A stretch of 64,000 nt of DNA. Source: Acholoe squamosa (lineage: Eukaryota; Annelida; Polychaeta; Phyllodocida; Polynoidae). Location: contig OX439047.1 in assembly GCA_949317995.1 (NCBI GenBank), positions 2,156,501 through 2,220,500 on the forward strand, given 5' to 3'. The notes beneath the pieces are model-generated. The model was not told where the DNA came from, searched no databases, and saw only the letters and a list, made by a program, of their open reading frames with translations. The position numbers and the translations under genes were made by a program. Position 1 is the stretch's first letter. Each line of letters opens with the position of its first letter. Positions 1 through 8,182 of this stretch are shown one piece after another.

Positions 1-23
1 TACTCTGAGATGGTTCTATTTTC

Positions 24-995
24 ATGTTCATAAGCAAATATTTTTCAAACATGGACAAAGAAAATATTTTGAAAAAAATTTATTTCACTCCTTCTCATCC
101 TTCATCTTTTTCTTCTGTGAAAAAATTATATGAAGCAGCTAAAAAAATAGATGAAAATATAACGAGAAAGGACGTGCTAAATTTTCTCCGTAACACTAGA
201 ACTTATTCTTCACATAAGAAAATAATATATAAATTTCTTCGAAGAAAAACAATAGTGAAAGGCATAAACGATCAATGGCAAATTGATTTAATAAGTATTT
301 TTAACCTTAAAGATCAAAACAATGGAATAAAATATTTATTAGCCTGTATAGATTGTTTTTCACGTTATGCTTATGTTGAACCTTTAGTGAACAAAACTGC
401 ATATGTCACTCTAGACGGCTTCAAAAAATTTTTGTTAAAAAGCAATGTTAAGCCCAACTTAATACAATTAGATGAAGGAAGCGAATTTAAAGGTGTTTTT
501 CAAAATTTTTTAAAAGAAAATGAAATAAAATTTTTCAGTACTTCTCAAGACACTAAATGTGCTATAGTAGAAAGATTCAATCGTACCATACAAGACAAAA
601 TATATAAATATCTTTCTTTCAAAAAGAGTCTGAGATATATAGACGTTCTACAGGATTTAGTTAAAAGTTATAATCATAGTAAACATAGAACATTAGGAAT
701 AAGTCCTTCTGAAGTAACCAAATCAAACGAAAAAAAAATATGGTTAAAGCAATACGGAAAATATTTGTACAGCAAAAGAATTAAACTGCCTTTTAAAGTA
801 GGAGATAAAGTACGAATAAGTAAATATAAGATTGCTTTCAGAAGAGGGTATTCTTCTCATTGGAAAGAAGAAATTTTTCAAATAGCATATGTTCTTAGAA
901 CATGGCCTGCTACTTATGTGTTAACAGACAAAAATAATGAAATATTGAGTGGTAGTTTTTATAAAGAAGAATTAAACAAAATAAAAGGAAAATAA
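24..995 (+). CDS. Retrovirus-type (rve) DDE integrase of Polinton/adintovirus
   Basis: 323-residue integrase that would insert the element's linear DNA into host chromosomes. Catalytic acidic residues are visible at D88 (in QWQIDLI), D150 (in QLDEGSEF) and E183 (in VERFNRT), the D,D-32-E spacing of retroviral and Polinton integrases. The N-terminal ~70 residues (FTPSHPSSF, then an AAKK helix) have the form I know from Polinton integrases rather than a retroviral HHCC finger. The C-terminus has the FKVGDKVRI segment that starts the SH3/chromo-like DNA-binding module. ATG at 24 is used; an internal Met at residue 10 is an alternative. It ends 3 nt before the ATPase start, so the two may share a transcript. 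No frame damage is seen. Confidence 0.93.
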   Translation: MFISKYFSNMDKENILKKIYFTPSHPSSFSSVKKLYEAAKKIDENITRKDVLNFLRNTRTYSSHKKIIYKFLRRKTIVKGINDQWQIDLISIFNLKDQNNGIKYLLACIDCFSRYAYVEPLVNKTAYVTLDGFKKFLLKSNVKPNLIQLDEGSEFKGVFQNFLKENEIKFFSTSQDTKCAIVERFNRTIQDKIYKYLSFKKSLRYIDVLQDLVKSYNHSKHRTLGISPSEVTKSNEKKIWLKQYGKYLYSKRIKLPFKVGDKVRISKYKIAFRRGYSSHWKEEIFQIAYVLRTWPATYVLTDKNNEILSGSFYKEELNKIKGK

Positions 996-998
996 AAA

Positions 999-1661
999 AT
1001 GGAAGACATAGAATTCCCTGTTTTCAATGCATGTATTAGAATTCCATTTTCTATGATCATAGCAGGACCAAGCAACAGTGGAAAAACTACTTTTGTGTAT
1101 GATCTATTAAAAAATAATGAGCGAATAATAGAAAAAAAAATAGACTATGTCATATGGTGTTATGGTCAAACCCCTCCTGCTAAAAAAGACTTTATGGAGG
1201 GGAAAAGCATAAGATTTTTGAACGGTATTCCTTCTTCTTTTGATAAATATATAAAACCTGACCTCAATGGACTTGTTATTTTAGATGATTTAATGAAAGA
1301 ATGTGGAAATAATCCTGAAATAGGAAAACTTTTCACTCAAACATGTCATCATGAATCGATAAATGTTATATATATTTCACAAAATTATTATTCTGAAGGA
1401 AAAGAAAGGCAAACTGTTAATAGAAATGCGACGTATTTAGTTATTTTTAATTCACCTTTAGATCAAACTGTCCCTCTAACATTAGGGAGAAAACTGTTGC
1501 CTAAAAATTATAAAACTTTCGTTAATATTTTTAATGAAGCAACTAGGAAACCACATTCCTATCTTTTAATAGATGGTCATCAAAAAACTCCTCAAGAATA
1601 CAGATTTAGGAGCAACATATTTGACATAGGACAAGAGGTGTATATACCTAACAAAACATAA
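999..1661 (+). CDS. Packaging ATPase (A32/FtsK-like)
   Basis: 220-residue P-loop ATPase that should drive genome packaging into the capsid. Walker A is GPSNSGKT (residues 23-30, K29) and Walker B is LVILDD (residues 92-97, D96/D97). Small size, the N-terminal placement of Walker A and the neighbourhood next to the integrase match the A32-like ATPases of Polintons and adintoviruses. It starts at ATG 999, three bases after the integrase stop. The C-terminus after about residue 150 has no motif I can name. Function is from family knowledge; the two Walker motifs are seen directly. Confidence 0.9.
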   Translation: MEDIEFPVFNACIRIPFSMIIAGPSNSGKTTFVYDLLKNNERIIEKKIDYVIWCYGQTPPAKKDFMEGKSIRFLNGIPSSFDKYIKPDLNGLVILDDLMKECGNNPEIGKLFTQTCHHESINVIYISQNYYSEGKERQTVNRNATYLVIFNSPLDQTVPLTLGRKLLPKNYKTFVNIFNEATRKPHSYLLIDGHQKTPQEYRFRSNIFDIGQEVYIPNKT

Positions 1662-1751
1662 AACAGAAACAACTATACATGTATGAACCAACATAAAGTT
1701 CATGAGATTGAATAAAATATATGAAAAAAATAAAAGTTTTTGTGTGAAAGA

Positions 1752-2222
1752 ATGCCACCGTTAAAGAAAAAAATGCCTGTTTCTAAAAGAAAAGGCAAAA
1801 AAACAATAAAAAAGAAATCAATTGTAGCAAAAAGAAAAAAAAGAACTAGCTGCAAACAACCAAAAAGAAAAATCAAGAAGAAAGCAGCAAACATCAGATC
1901 AGTCAAAAGATTAGCTTTTTTGACAATGTTAGGAAACACAAAAAACAAAAGAAAAAGAGATTTGTTAATAGAATATGCAGATAAAGAAGATTTAGATTCT
2001 ATATGTCAGTGCATTTTTAATGTTCTTACAGGAAACATTAAATTAAATTCAGTGTCTTATTCAAAGTTAAAAAAATACAAGAACACTTTAAGATATCTTA
2101 TTAATAGACGTGTGAATAACAAAAAAAGGAAAGCAGTTTTAAAACAAAAAGGTGGATTTCTCTCTCTTCTCCTCCCTTTAGCAGTGTCCTTAATAGGAGG
2201 ATTGGCAGGTGCAAAAAATTAA
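1752..2222 (+). CDS. Small basic virion/core protein with hydrophobic C-terminus (pX/mu-like)
   Basis: 156 residues from ATG 1752; the frame is open four codons further up, but only from a TTG. The first ~60 residues are almost pure Lys/Arg/Ser, as in DNA-condensing core proteins. The C-terminus is a glycine-flanked hydrophobic stretch (GGFLSLLLPLAVSLIGG) that resembles the tail of adenoviral core protein X and recurs in Polinton-type elements. I infer a DNA-binding, possibly membrane-active virion protein. A TGAGATT motif lies about 50 bp upstream. The next gene starts 4 bp after the stop. Confidence 0.65.
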   Translation: MPPLKKKMPVSKRKGKKTIKKKSIVAKRKKRTSCKQPKRKIKKKAANIRSVKRLAFLTMLGNTKNKRKRDLLIEYADKEDLDSICQCIFNVLTGNIKLNSVSYSKLKKYKNTLRYLINRRVNNKKRKAVLKQKGGFLSLLLPLAVSLIGGLAGAKN

Positions 2223-2226
2223 TATT

Positions 2227-3006
2227 ATGGCTAGATTCAAAAAAAGTATCGTTATACCTTTAGCAACTTACAAAAAATTATCTTCAGCAAAAAATCATGC
2301 TAATGAAAAAAACACTGACCAAGAAAAAAATCCTGCTCTCGAAAGGCAACAAGAATTATTAGCGCAAAGAATGTATAACGTGAAACCGTATAAGATATTA
2401 AGCACAAATCAAAATATAGCTAAAGACTCGGCTTTCATGTATTCTGCTCCTACAGAAAAAAAACAAGAAATAATACCAGGTATATCAATACTTGAGATCT
2501 TATCCAACATAAGACAAGCACAAATTCCTTACATAAAAGAAATTCTCAAAAAAATGATAGAACTGAACTATCTATGGAATGAACATGGTGAAATTATCAT
2601 CAGAGGTAAACTAATCAGAAATTCTAATGTGATAAGCATCATGAAATTCTTTTCAAATGCAAGCATAAAAACAGAACCTATAGGAACAGAAGAACTTTGG
2701 GTTAATATATCTAATCATATTCCTAAATCGTGGTTTTTAAATAAGCCAAAAATAACTAAAAAAAACAATCGTCCTTATATCATAAAAAAATATCCTTTAG
2801 AAGATCAAAACATGGAAGACAAACAAAGAAATGAAAGCAATTATTCTACAGATGCTACAGACGATGAATTTTCTGAAGACGGCAATTTGGATGAAACTCT
2901 TCTTCAAGAAAAAGAAAAGCCCCTTCTGAAAAAACAACTACAGAAGACACTGAAGATAAAAATAACGACACCGACTATCTTTCTGAAAATGAAGAAGACA
3001 AAATAG
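2227..3006 (+). CDS. Conserved element protein of unknown function (N-terminal part; frame breaks near 2,918)
   Basis: Starts at ATG 2227, 4 bp after the previous stop. Residues ~85-175 hold the recognisable core (IPGISILEIL, then LWNEHGEIIIRGKLI and SNVISI), a pattern I associate with an uncharacterised protein of Polinton-like elements; the role is unknown and a virion component is plausible. After about residue 195 the protein becomes acidic and low-complexity. At about 2,910-2,920, in an A-rich run followed by CCCC, the acidic composition stops in this frame and continues in frame 3, where it runs into the segment at 3027-3254. The last ~30 residues of this frame are therefore probably not native. 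Either a one-base deletion, a sequencing error or a frameshift site would explain it. Confidence 0.6.
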   Translation: MARFKKSIVIPLATYKKLSSAKNHANEKNTDQEKNPALERQQELLAQRMYNVKPYKILSTNQNIAKDSAFMYSAPTEKKQEIIPGISILEILSNIRQAQIPYIKEILKKMIELNYLWNEHGEIIIRGKLIRNSNVISIMKFFSNASIKTEPIGTEELWVNISNHIPKSWFLNKPKITKKNNRPYIIKKYPLEDQNMEDKQRNESNYSTDATDDEFSEDGNLDETLLQEKEKPLLKKQLQKTLKIKITTPTIFLKMKKTK

Positions 3007-3026
3007 GAGAAGCCAGCGGAGGCATA

Positions 3027-3254
3027 GTGAAAACTCCAATAAAAAATATCCCTCCTCTCCCTTTCGAAGAAAAGCAACCCAGCAAAGAAAGAGACGTAAA
3101 AATATCTTACCCAAGCCCACAAGAAGACGTCTTCGGGAAAATTAAAACAAACAAAAATTTGTCAGGAAAGCCGTCACCTTATTCTACTCGATCTGGAAGA
3201 AGAACCAAAAAAAACCCAAGATATTCTTCTAAGGAATGGGCATCTGACTGGTAG
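3027..3254 (+). CDS. C-terminal continuation of the preceding gene in another frame
   Basis: This frame is open well upstream of its first ATG (back to about 2,913) and codes there for an acidic Thr/Glu/Asp stretch that matches the composition of the end of the preceding protein. It ends in a Tyr/Ser/Arg-rich tail (YSTRSGR, then PRYSSKEW) typical of protein C-termini in these elements. I read it as the real C-terminus of the 2227 gene, displaced by one base, and not as an independent gene. An independent short gene starting at 3027 cannot be excluded. Confidence 0.5.
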   Translation: MKTPIKNIPPLPFEEKQPSKERDVKISYPSPQEDVFGKIKTNKNLSGKPSPYSTRSGRRTKKNPRYSSKEWASDW

Positions 3255-3305
3255 AGATAAATTGTTTTGAGATAAATCAAAAAAAATAAATAAAAATACA
3301 TCAAA

Positions 3306-3746
3306 ATGTATTCTAACGATTCACCTGAAGATATATATTATAAACATTTTTTAACTAAGCGATCTTATCCTTATGATGTACAGTATGGAAAAGGATACTA
3401 TTCTTTAACCCCCTTCATAGGAAGCAGAAATCAAAAAGGTTATGGGCTAGGTGGTATTTTAAAAGGATTGTTTAAGACAGTTATTCCTTTGGTGAAACCT
3501 GTTGTGGCATCAGCCGCAAAAGGAATAGGAAAAAGAGCCTTAACAGGAGGAATTAAAGTAGCAAAAAATGTCATGAAAGGCGAAAACTTTAAACGAGCTT
3601 TAAAAAGAGAAGCTCAAGAAACTTTGTCTGATTTAGGCAAAGAAGTTATTTCACATGTAACCAAGAAAAGAAAAGTTAATAAAACGATCACAAATAAAAA
3701 AAGAAATAGATTTAGAAGAAATTTCAAAAAAGATATCTTTGGTTAA
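3306..3746 (+). CDS. Minor virion protein with amphipathic/hydrophobic helix and basic tail
   Basis: 146 residues. The N-terminal third is Tyr/Gly-rich, the middle (GYGLGGILKGLFKTVIPLVK onward) is a Gly/Ala/Lys amphipathic region, and the tail is very basic with an NLS-like KKRKV. Proteins with a G-x-G-L-G-G-I start and a hydrophobic-basic helix recur beside the capsid genes of Polinton-type elements and are compared with the membrane-lytic or core proteins of adenoviruses. The role here is inferred. ATG 3306 is preceded by a TTGAGATAAA motif at about 3,267. It lies directly upstream of the capsid gene. Confidence 0.6.
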   Translation: MYSNDSPEDIYYKHFLTKRSYPYDVQYGKGYYSLTPFIGSRNQKGYGLGGILKGLFKTVIPLVKPVVASAAKGIGKRALTGGIKVAKNVMKGENFKRALKREAQETLSDLGKEVISHVTKKRKVNKTITNKKRNRFRRNFKKDIFG

Positions 3747-3824
3747 CATAAAATAACCTGAGATTACTGAAAAGAAGAGAAAAACAAACAAATATTTTTG
3801 AAGTTTGTTCATCACCTTAAAAAA

Positions 3825-5177
3825 ATGTCATTGTTAGACGAAGATCCTTGTTTTTGTGTAGCCTCGGAATTTGATTTTACTCATGTTCCTCCAACAGATA
3901 TAAGTAGAGTTAAAACTTATTATGAAAAAGTTGAGCCCACTGCTTCTCCTAACAGCACTACAGTTCAATTCACTTTAAAATCTAAACATACAGATTTCAT
4001 TTCTTTGCACGACAGTTTTATTCGAGTGTCTGGCAAAATTTTAAAAGCTGACAAACAAAATCCAGATGCTCCAGCTAACGATGGGACAATAAACGATAAA
4101 GCTAAAGTTTTTCCAGTGAATTATTTTGCTTCTACTATGTTTAAAAATGTGAAACTTTCTATAGCAGGAATACGAATATCAGACAGCAATGATTTGCACG
4201 GGTATAGATCTATTCTGGAATATATTTTAAGTTATGATCCAACCACTGCTAAACACTTGGGAGCTTTGGCTATGTATTACAAAGACGATAAAGATTTCAA
4301 CGAAGTAACAAATGTTAACAGCGACGATCATAATTCTGGAGTGAAAGCACGTTATAACAAAACTAAAAACGGGAAATTATTTGAAGTCATAGGACGAATT
4401 CATAATGACCTTTTTGCTCAGGTCAAAGTGTTACCTGGAGATCTGCCTCTTACTATAGAATTTGATAGAGCAGACGAAGACTTTTGTTTGATGTCTAAAT
4501 TAGGAACACAAAAATACATAATAGACATACAGGGCATACATTTATTCATAAAAAGAATAAGAGTGTCTGAAAAATTCCATAAAAAAATAATGGATGCTAG
4601 AATGGTTACTCCGTATTGGGATTATCCTGTGAACAAAATAGACATGAAATACGTCACTTTTGGTCCTCAGAAATCTATTTTGCAAGCCTCTCATATAGTG
4701 AACAACACTCCTCTTCCAAAAAGAGTCATCATAGGGTTAGTTCATTTAGATGCCTTTACAGGAAGTCATAATCGTAATCCGTTTCAATTTGAGCACTTCA
4801 AAGCTAAGGAAATAGAACTGAAAGTGAACGACGGTGGAACTCCTTTTTATCACTATGAATTAGATTACCCTAATGATTTATACAATATGGCCTACCTAGC
4901 TCTTATACGGTCTACAGGTTCAATTTTCAGAGACGATACGATAGATATTTCTTTCGACGAATTCAAAAAAGGACATTGTCTTTACTGTTTTGACATATCT
5001 AAAAATGGAATAACATCAGGCACATTCGAATATTCAGAAAATGGTTCTTTAGGATTTGTCATAAAACTAGAAGAAGAATTAACCCATGGAGTAGCAGCTA
5101 TCGTATATTTAGAACATCATGAACTCCTGAGATTAGATTCTAGCAATATATTAAGAGCAAAATCTGAAACAGCATAA
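3825..5177 (+). CDS. Jelly-roll capsid protein, probably the major one (hexon)
   Basis: 450 residues from ATG 3825 (the frame is open nine codons further up, but only from a TTG). The N-terminus, with an aspartate-rich start followed by 'FDFTHVPPTDIS' and 'TTVQFTL', resembles the invertebrate protein family annotated as F54H12.2-like, which corresponds to capsid proteins of Maverick/Polinton elements. Alternating beta-strand-like segments throughout fit a double jelly-roll fold. It lies between the small virion proteins and the protease, the usual late-gene order. No penton gene is recognised elsewhere, so a minor-capsid assignment cannot be fully ruled out without structure prediction. Confidence 0.75.
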   Translation: MSLLDEDPCFCVASEFDFTHVPPTDISRVKTYYEKVEPTASPNSTTVQFTLKSKHTDFISLHDSFIRVSGKILKADKQNPDAPANDGTINDKAKVFPVNYFASTMFKNVKLSIAGIRISDSNDLHGYRSILEYILSYDPTTAKHLGALAMYYKDDKDFNEVTNVNSDDHNSGVKARYNKTKNGKLFEVIGRIHNDLFAQVKVLPGDLPLTIEFDRADEDFCLMSKLGTQKYIIDIQGIHLFIKRIRVSEKFHKKIMDARMVTPYWDYPVNKIDMKYVTFGPQKSILQASHIVNNTPLPKRVIIGLVHLDAFTGSHNRNPFQFEHFKAKEIELKVNDGGTPFYHYELDYPNDLYNMAYLALIRSTGSIFRDDTIDISFDEFKKGHCLYCFDISKNGITSGTFEYSENGSLGFVIKLEEELTHGVAAIVYLEHHELLRLDSSNILRAKSETA

Positions 5178-5186
5178 TTCCTAAAA

Positions 5187-5726
5187 ATGAATGGAGCGGA
5201 AATAAATTTTTTCTTGCAGAAAATTAAAAGAAAAAAAGGAGGAAATTATGGTGTTTATTCAGCTGACACTATACCTGCAGTGAAATCATTTCCTACAGGT
5301 TATGTAGTCAACACGGACAACAGTAACTTACCCGGAGAACATTGGGTAGCTTTTTATTATGAAAAACCACGTAAACTAGCTGAATATTTCGATTCATATG
5401 GCTTCAGTCCTATGCGAAAGAGTTTTCTGAAAGCTTTGCCAAAAAAATATAAATATTCCTCTCATTCTATTCAAGGACTTTTTTCTATGACTTGTGGTTT
5501 ATATTGCTTGTTCTTTTTAGAAAAACGAGCTGAGAATAAGACAATGCAACAAGTTATATCTAGCTTCACTTCAGATCCTGATTGGAATGACAGTAAAGTA
5601 AAACAATACTTTTTAAAGAAAAAACAAAATAATCGAAGCAAAAAGAAATCCTTGTTTTGTAACAAACAAATTTGTTCTACAAAAAATAATTTTCTAAGAA
5701 CAACACAAAAAAGAAAAAAAGATTAA
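5187..5726 (+). CDS. Adenain-like cysteine protease (maturation protease)
   Basis: 179 residues. Catalytic residues in the adenain/ULP1 order are visible: His52 in GEHWVAFYY, Asp69 in EYFDSYG, Gln96 in SIQG and Cys103 in MTCGLYCLFF. Length and motif spacing match proteases of adenoviruses and Polintons, which cleave capsid precursors during maturation. The C-terminal ~40 residues are basic (Lys/Arg/Asn), possibly for DNA binding. It starts 9 bp after the capsid gene stop, which suggests a shared late transcript. Confidence 0.9.
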   Translation: MNGAEINFFLQKIKRKKGGNYGVYSADTIPAVKSFPTGYVVNTDNSNLPGEHWVAFYYEKPRKLAEYFDSYGFSPMRKSFLKALPKKYKYSSHSIQGLFSMTCGLYCLFFLEKRAENKTMQQVISSFTSDPDWNDSKVKQYFLKKKQNNRSKKKSLFCNKQICSTKNNFLRTTQKRKKD

Positions 5727-5813
5727 TGTATTATTTCTTTTTCATCTTGTCTTGGAAATTATTTGCCGATTTGTTGGAACTGATCATCATAAAAAGATAT
5801 TTTTTTTTAAAAA

Positions 5814-6290
5814 ATGAGCGAACATAAAACAAAAGAAGGAAGCATGAAAAGTTTAAGCAAAATAAATAATTTGATTTCAAACGGGAAAGTAGGAGCAGGA
5901 GGAATAGTTTTTACTCTTATTTTAAGCATCGTAGTCATTATCTTAGAAACGCGTAAACAATCTATCTCCCCTTCTTTACAGAAAGGAGATGAAATATTTT
6001 TGTCTTGTACAGAAAGCGGAAATATTTATCATAACAATGAAAAAACTCAAACTTTCCTGTCTTGTTTTGTAACTAATGTAAATCACAGAAAAACATGGAC
6101 ATATCCTGTCATAGGATCTTCTGTTTCTAACCATGACTTAAAATCTACTCAAATAAATGAAAACCGAGATATTGATAACATAATGTACGAAAAAAATAAT
6201 CAATTACTAACTACTATTGCAAATCAAGAACATTTGCCCGACTCAAATGTATTCACTGAAGAAACAAAAGATCCTGAGATACTCAAATAA
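5814..6290 (+). CDS. Single-pass membrane protein, unknown
   Basis: 158 residues. There is one clear hydrophobic segment at about residues 28-46 (VGAGGIVFTLILSIVVIIL), preceded by a short Lys/Ser-rich N-terminus and followed by an Arg/Lys pair, so the topology could be N-out/C-in or the reverse. The rest (residues 50-158) is Asn/Ser/Thr-rich with two cysteines in similar surroundings (FLSC repeated). I do not recognise a family. Its place after the protease suggests a late or structural role, but this is inference. Confidence 0.6.
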   Translation: MSEHKTKEGSMKSLSKINNLISNGKVGAGGIVFTLILSIVVIILETRKQSISPSLQKGDEIFLSCTESGNIYHNNEKTQTFLSCFVTNVNHRKTWTYPVIGSSVSNHDLKSTQINENRDIDNIMYEKNNQLLTTIANQEHLPDSNVFTEETKDPEILK

Positions 6291-6367
6291 TTATAAGAAT
6301 GAACATCTTTCTCGTGTGAGACCTAAAAAAAAATATATAAATTAAGATTATTTCTCAAGTCTTAATC

Positions 6368-6817
6368 ATGGATACAAAAGGGAACAATATGATTTTTGAA
6401 GTAAAGCGCAATGAAATACTTGAAAAAATATGCTTACATCAAGGCACTTATATATCTCTGTTAGAAGAAGAAAGACGTGAACACATTAATATCATAAAAG
6501 AGGAAGAAAAAAATAATCTCCATCTTACTTTACAATTAAGAGAAGCACGAAATGAAAATATGAATTTAATGGCTCACAGGAAGGCATACAACTTAGCTAA
6601 AGCAGAGAGAATATATAACATCAGGAGAGGTTCTTATCCGTATGGTCGTACAGTAGCCGACGGTGATGACTCAGAAGAAGGCAGTAAAATTGTAGCAGAC
6701 GGCGAAACTTGTGATGTGCCAGATTCTATGCCTTCTGATGTTTTAATGGAGACTTATAGGAATAAGCCAAACGAAGCTTTTCATTTAAATTCAGAAAAAA
6801 AACATGAAAGTGATTAA
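6368..6817 (+). CDS. Coiled-coil protein, unknown
   Basis: 149 residues. Residues ~12-75 are rich in Glu, Lys, Leu and Arg with heptad-like spacing, consistent with a coiled coil; the C-terminal half is acidic and Gly/Ser/Asp-rich. An ATATATAAAT stretch at about 6,333 lies 30-35 bp upstream of the start and could be a TATA box. No family recognised. The next small gene is also a short coiled-coil protein, so the two may be functionally paired. Confidence 0.55.
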   Translation: MDTKGNNMIFEVKRNEILEKICLHQGTYISLLEEERREHINIIKEEEKNNLHLTLQLREARNENMNLMAHRKAYNLAKAERIYNIRRGSYPYGRTVADGDDSEEGSKIVADGETCDVPDSMPSDVLMETYRNKPNEAFHLNSEKKHESD

Positions 6818-6887
6818 GAAATAAAAACATAGATGAGATAAGTGAACAAACAGACTTTATGTGAACACTGATCTGCGTCAAAGTAAC

Positions 6888-7136
6888 ATGAACAGTTATT
6901 CTGATTGGAAGCCTTCGCTAGAAGACGGGGTGTGTCCTGATTGCATACATAAGATAGAAACCCTTGAAGAAACAAGAAAAAGGCAACAAAACCAATTTCG
7001 CATTCTTAGAGCAGAGAGAAAAAAGAATCAAGAAATAATAAAATCTTTAGGAAACAAAAATAATATTCTTGTGCAACGAATCACAGAAAAACAAGAGAAA
7101 CTTTTGTCTGGCTTCATGAGCAGAACACTACGCTGA
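6888..7136 (+). CDS. Small coiled-coil protein with CxxC
   Basis: 82 residues from ATG 6888. The frame is open nine codons upstream from a GTG, but an animal virus would use ATG. There is a CPDC motif near the N-terminus, then a charged helix (KIETLEETRKRQQNQ onward) likely to form a coiled coil. Function unknown. It ends 1 bp before the start of the DUF5662 gene, so translation of that gene may depend on leaky or coupled initiation. An ATGAGATAAG motif sits about 55 bp upstream. Confidence 0.5.
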   Translation: MNSYSDWKPSLEDGVCPDCIHKIETLEETRKRQQNQFRILRAERKKNQEIIKSLGNKNNILVQRITEKQEKLLSGFMSRTLR

Positions 7137-7137
7137 T

Positions 7138-7785
7138 ATGGGAAAGTACACTTTTAAAATAAAAAAACTGTTGAAACACACAAACTGGGAAGACGATATA
7201 GCCATTAAATACATAAAATCTAAAAAAGAAAAAATAACTTGCAACAATTCTTTCTTGAAACTTCTCTTGCAACATTTCGAACAGGTTTTAAGGCATAGAC
7301 AAATGATATGTTTCACTTTTTACCTTTTAGAAAACGTATTTGACAAAAAAGATAAAATGTGTTTAACAGAACGAATAATGGTGCATGACTTATCTAAGTT
7401 TTCAATGAAAGAAGCCATAGGTTACACCTTTAAGTTCCATACTAAAAATGGACCAAAAAATTCTCAAGAAAAAACAACTTGGGAAAATGCTTTATTTCAT
7501 CACTATGAAAACAATGATCATCATCCTCAATATTACAGAGAAGGAAATATGAGAAAATATGCTTTAATTGAAAGTGTGATAGACATGTTAGCTTGTCATG
7601 TAGAACGAGATCTGAAGCCAGAAGAAATAAATGTTCATGGTATTTTAGACGGAGATCTTTCTATCACCAATTTTTTGGACATAAATCCAATATACTTAGA
7701 AAGATATACTGAAGAAGATAAAGAAAAAGTGAAAGAATATCTGTCTTCGTGGAAAGATATTTTGTCTTGCAACTTATCTAAATAA
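7138..7785 (+). CDS. DUF5662 family protein (HD-like)
   Basis: 215 residues. The signature is clear: HDLSKF at residues 83-88, then WENALFHHYENNDHHPQYY at about 115-133, with H121/H122 and H128/H129, and a conserved D149 in the following helix. This arrangement is that of DUF5662, which I know from phages and large DNA viruses. The His/Asp pattern suggests a metal-dependent HD-type phosphohydrolase, but the biochemical role is not established. It sits in the accessory block before the small membrane protein. All metal-ligand candidates are present, so the protein is probably functional. Confidence 0.75.
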   Translation: MGKYTFKIKKLLKHTNWEDDIAIKYIKSKKEKITCNNSFLKLLLQHFEQVLRHRQMICFTFYLLENVFDKKDKMCLTERIMVHDLSKFSMKEAIGYTFKFHTKNGPKNSQEKTTWENALFHHYENNDHHPQYYREGNMRKYALIESVIDMLACHVERDLKPEEINVHGILDGDLSITNFLDINPIYLERYTEEDKEKVKEYLSSWKDILSCNLSK

Positions 7786-7790
7786 AAAAA

Positions 7791-7967
7791 ATGATTAAAA
7801 TGAAAAATATAGGTAGTCTTAAAATATATGAAATTTTTTTGTTATTGTTTCTTTTCTTTTGTGCTACATATGGATTCATAAGCGTTATATACTATTTCAT
7901 ACATGGATTAATAACTGCTATAATTTTTTATCCTGTTTTCTTTTCTTCTATGTCTATTTATGCTTAA
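7791..7967 (+). CDS. Small hydrophobic protein, 58 residues
   Basis: A short open frame from ATG 7791 to TAA 7967, 5 bp after the DUF5662 stop. It has two strongly hydrophobic stretches (IFLLLFLFFCATYGFISVI and LITAIIFYPVFF), separated by a short polar link with a histidine. This looks like a two-pass membrane micro-protein. No family recognised. Support is the tight spacing and the strong two-helix pattern; a chance AT-rich frame is possible. Confidence 0.4.
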   Translation: MIKMKNIGSLKIYEIFLLLFLFFCATYGFISVIYYFIHGLITAIIFYPVFFSSMSIYA

Positions 7968-8182
7968 TATAAATTTACCCGATATACCTGTTTTGTAACA
8001 ATCTGGAACTTAATTTTACTTCCTTGAGATAAGATATAATCCTCATGTTACGAGCATCTAAAGTTCTTCATAAGTACATATGTTGAGGAAGTACATGTGT
8101 TATTTAAATCATTGGTATATGTATTTTTGATTTATTTCTTTTCCTACTTTTGATTGTCACTCTAATCCTTTGAAGGTAAAAA
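7968..8182. other. Intergenic regulatory region before the death-domain gene
   Basis: 215 bp without a gene. It contains a CCTTGAGATAAGAT copy (about 8,022) of the TGAGAT motif that recurs upstream of several genes of this element, and AT-rich stretches. It is the longest gap in this half of the element and probably carries a promoter for the accessory genes. Confidence 0.35.
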
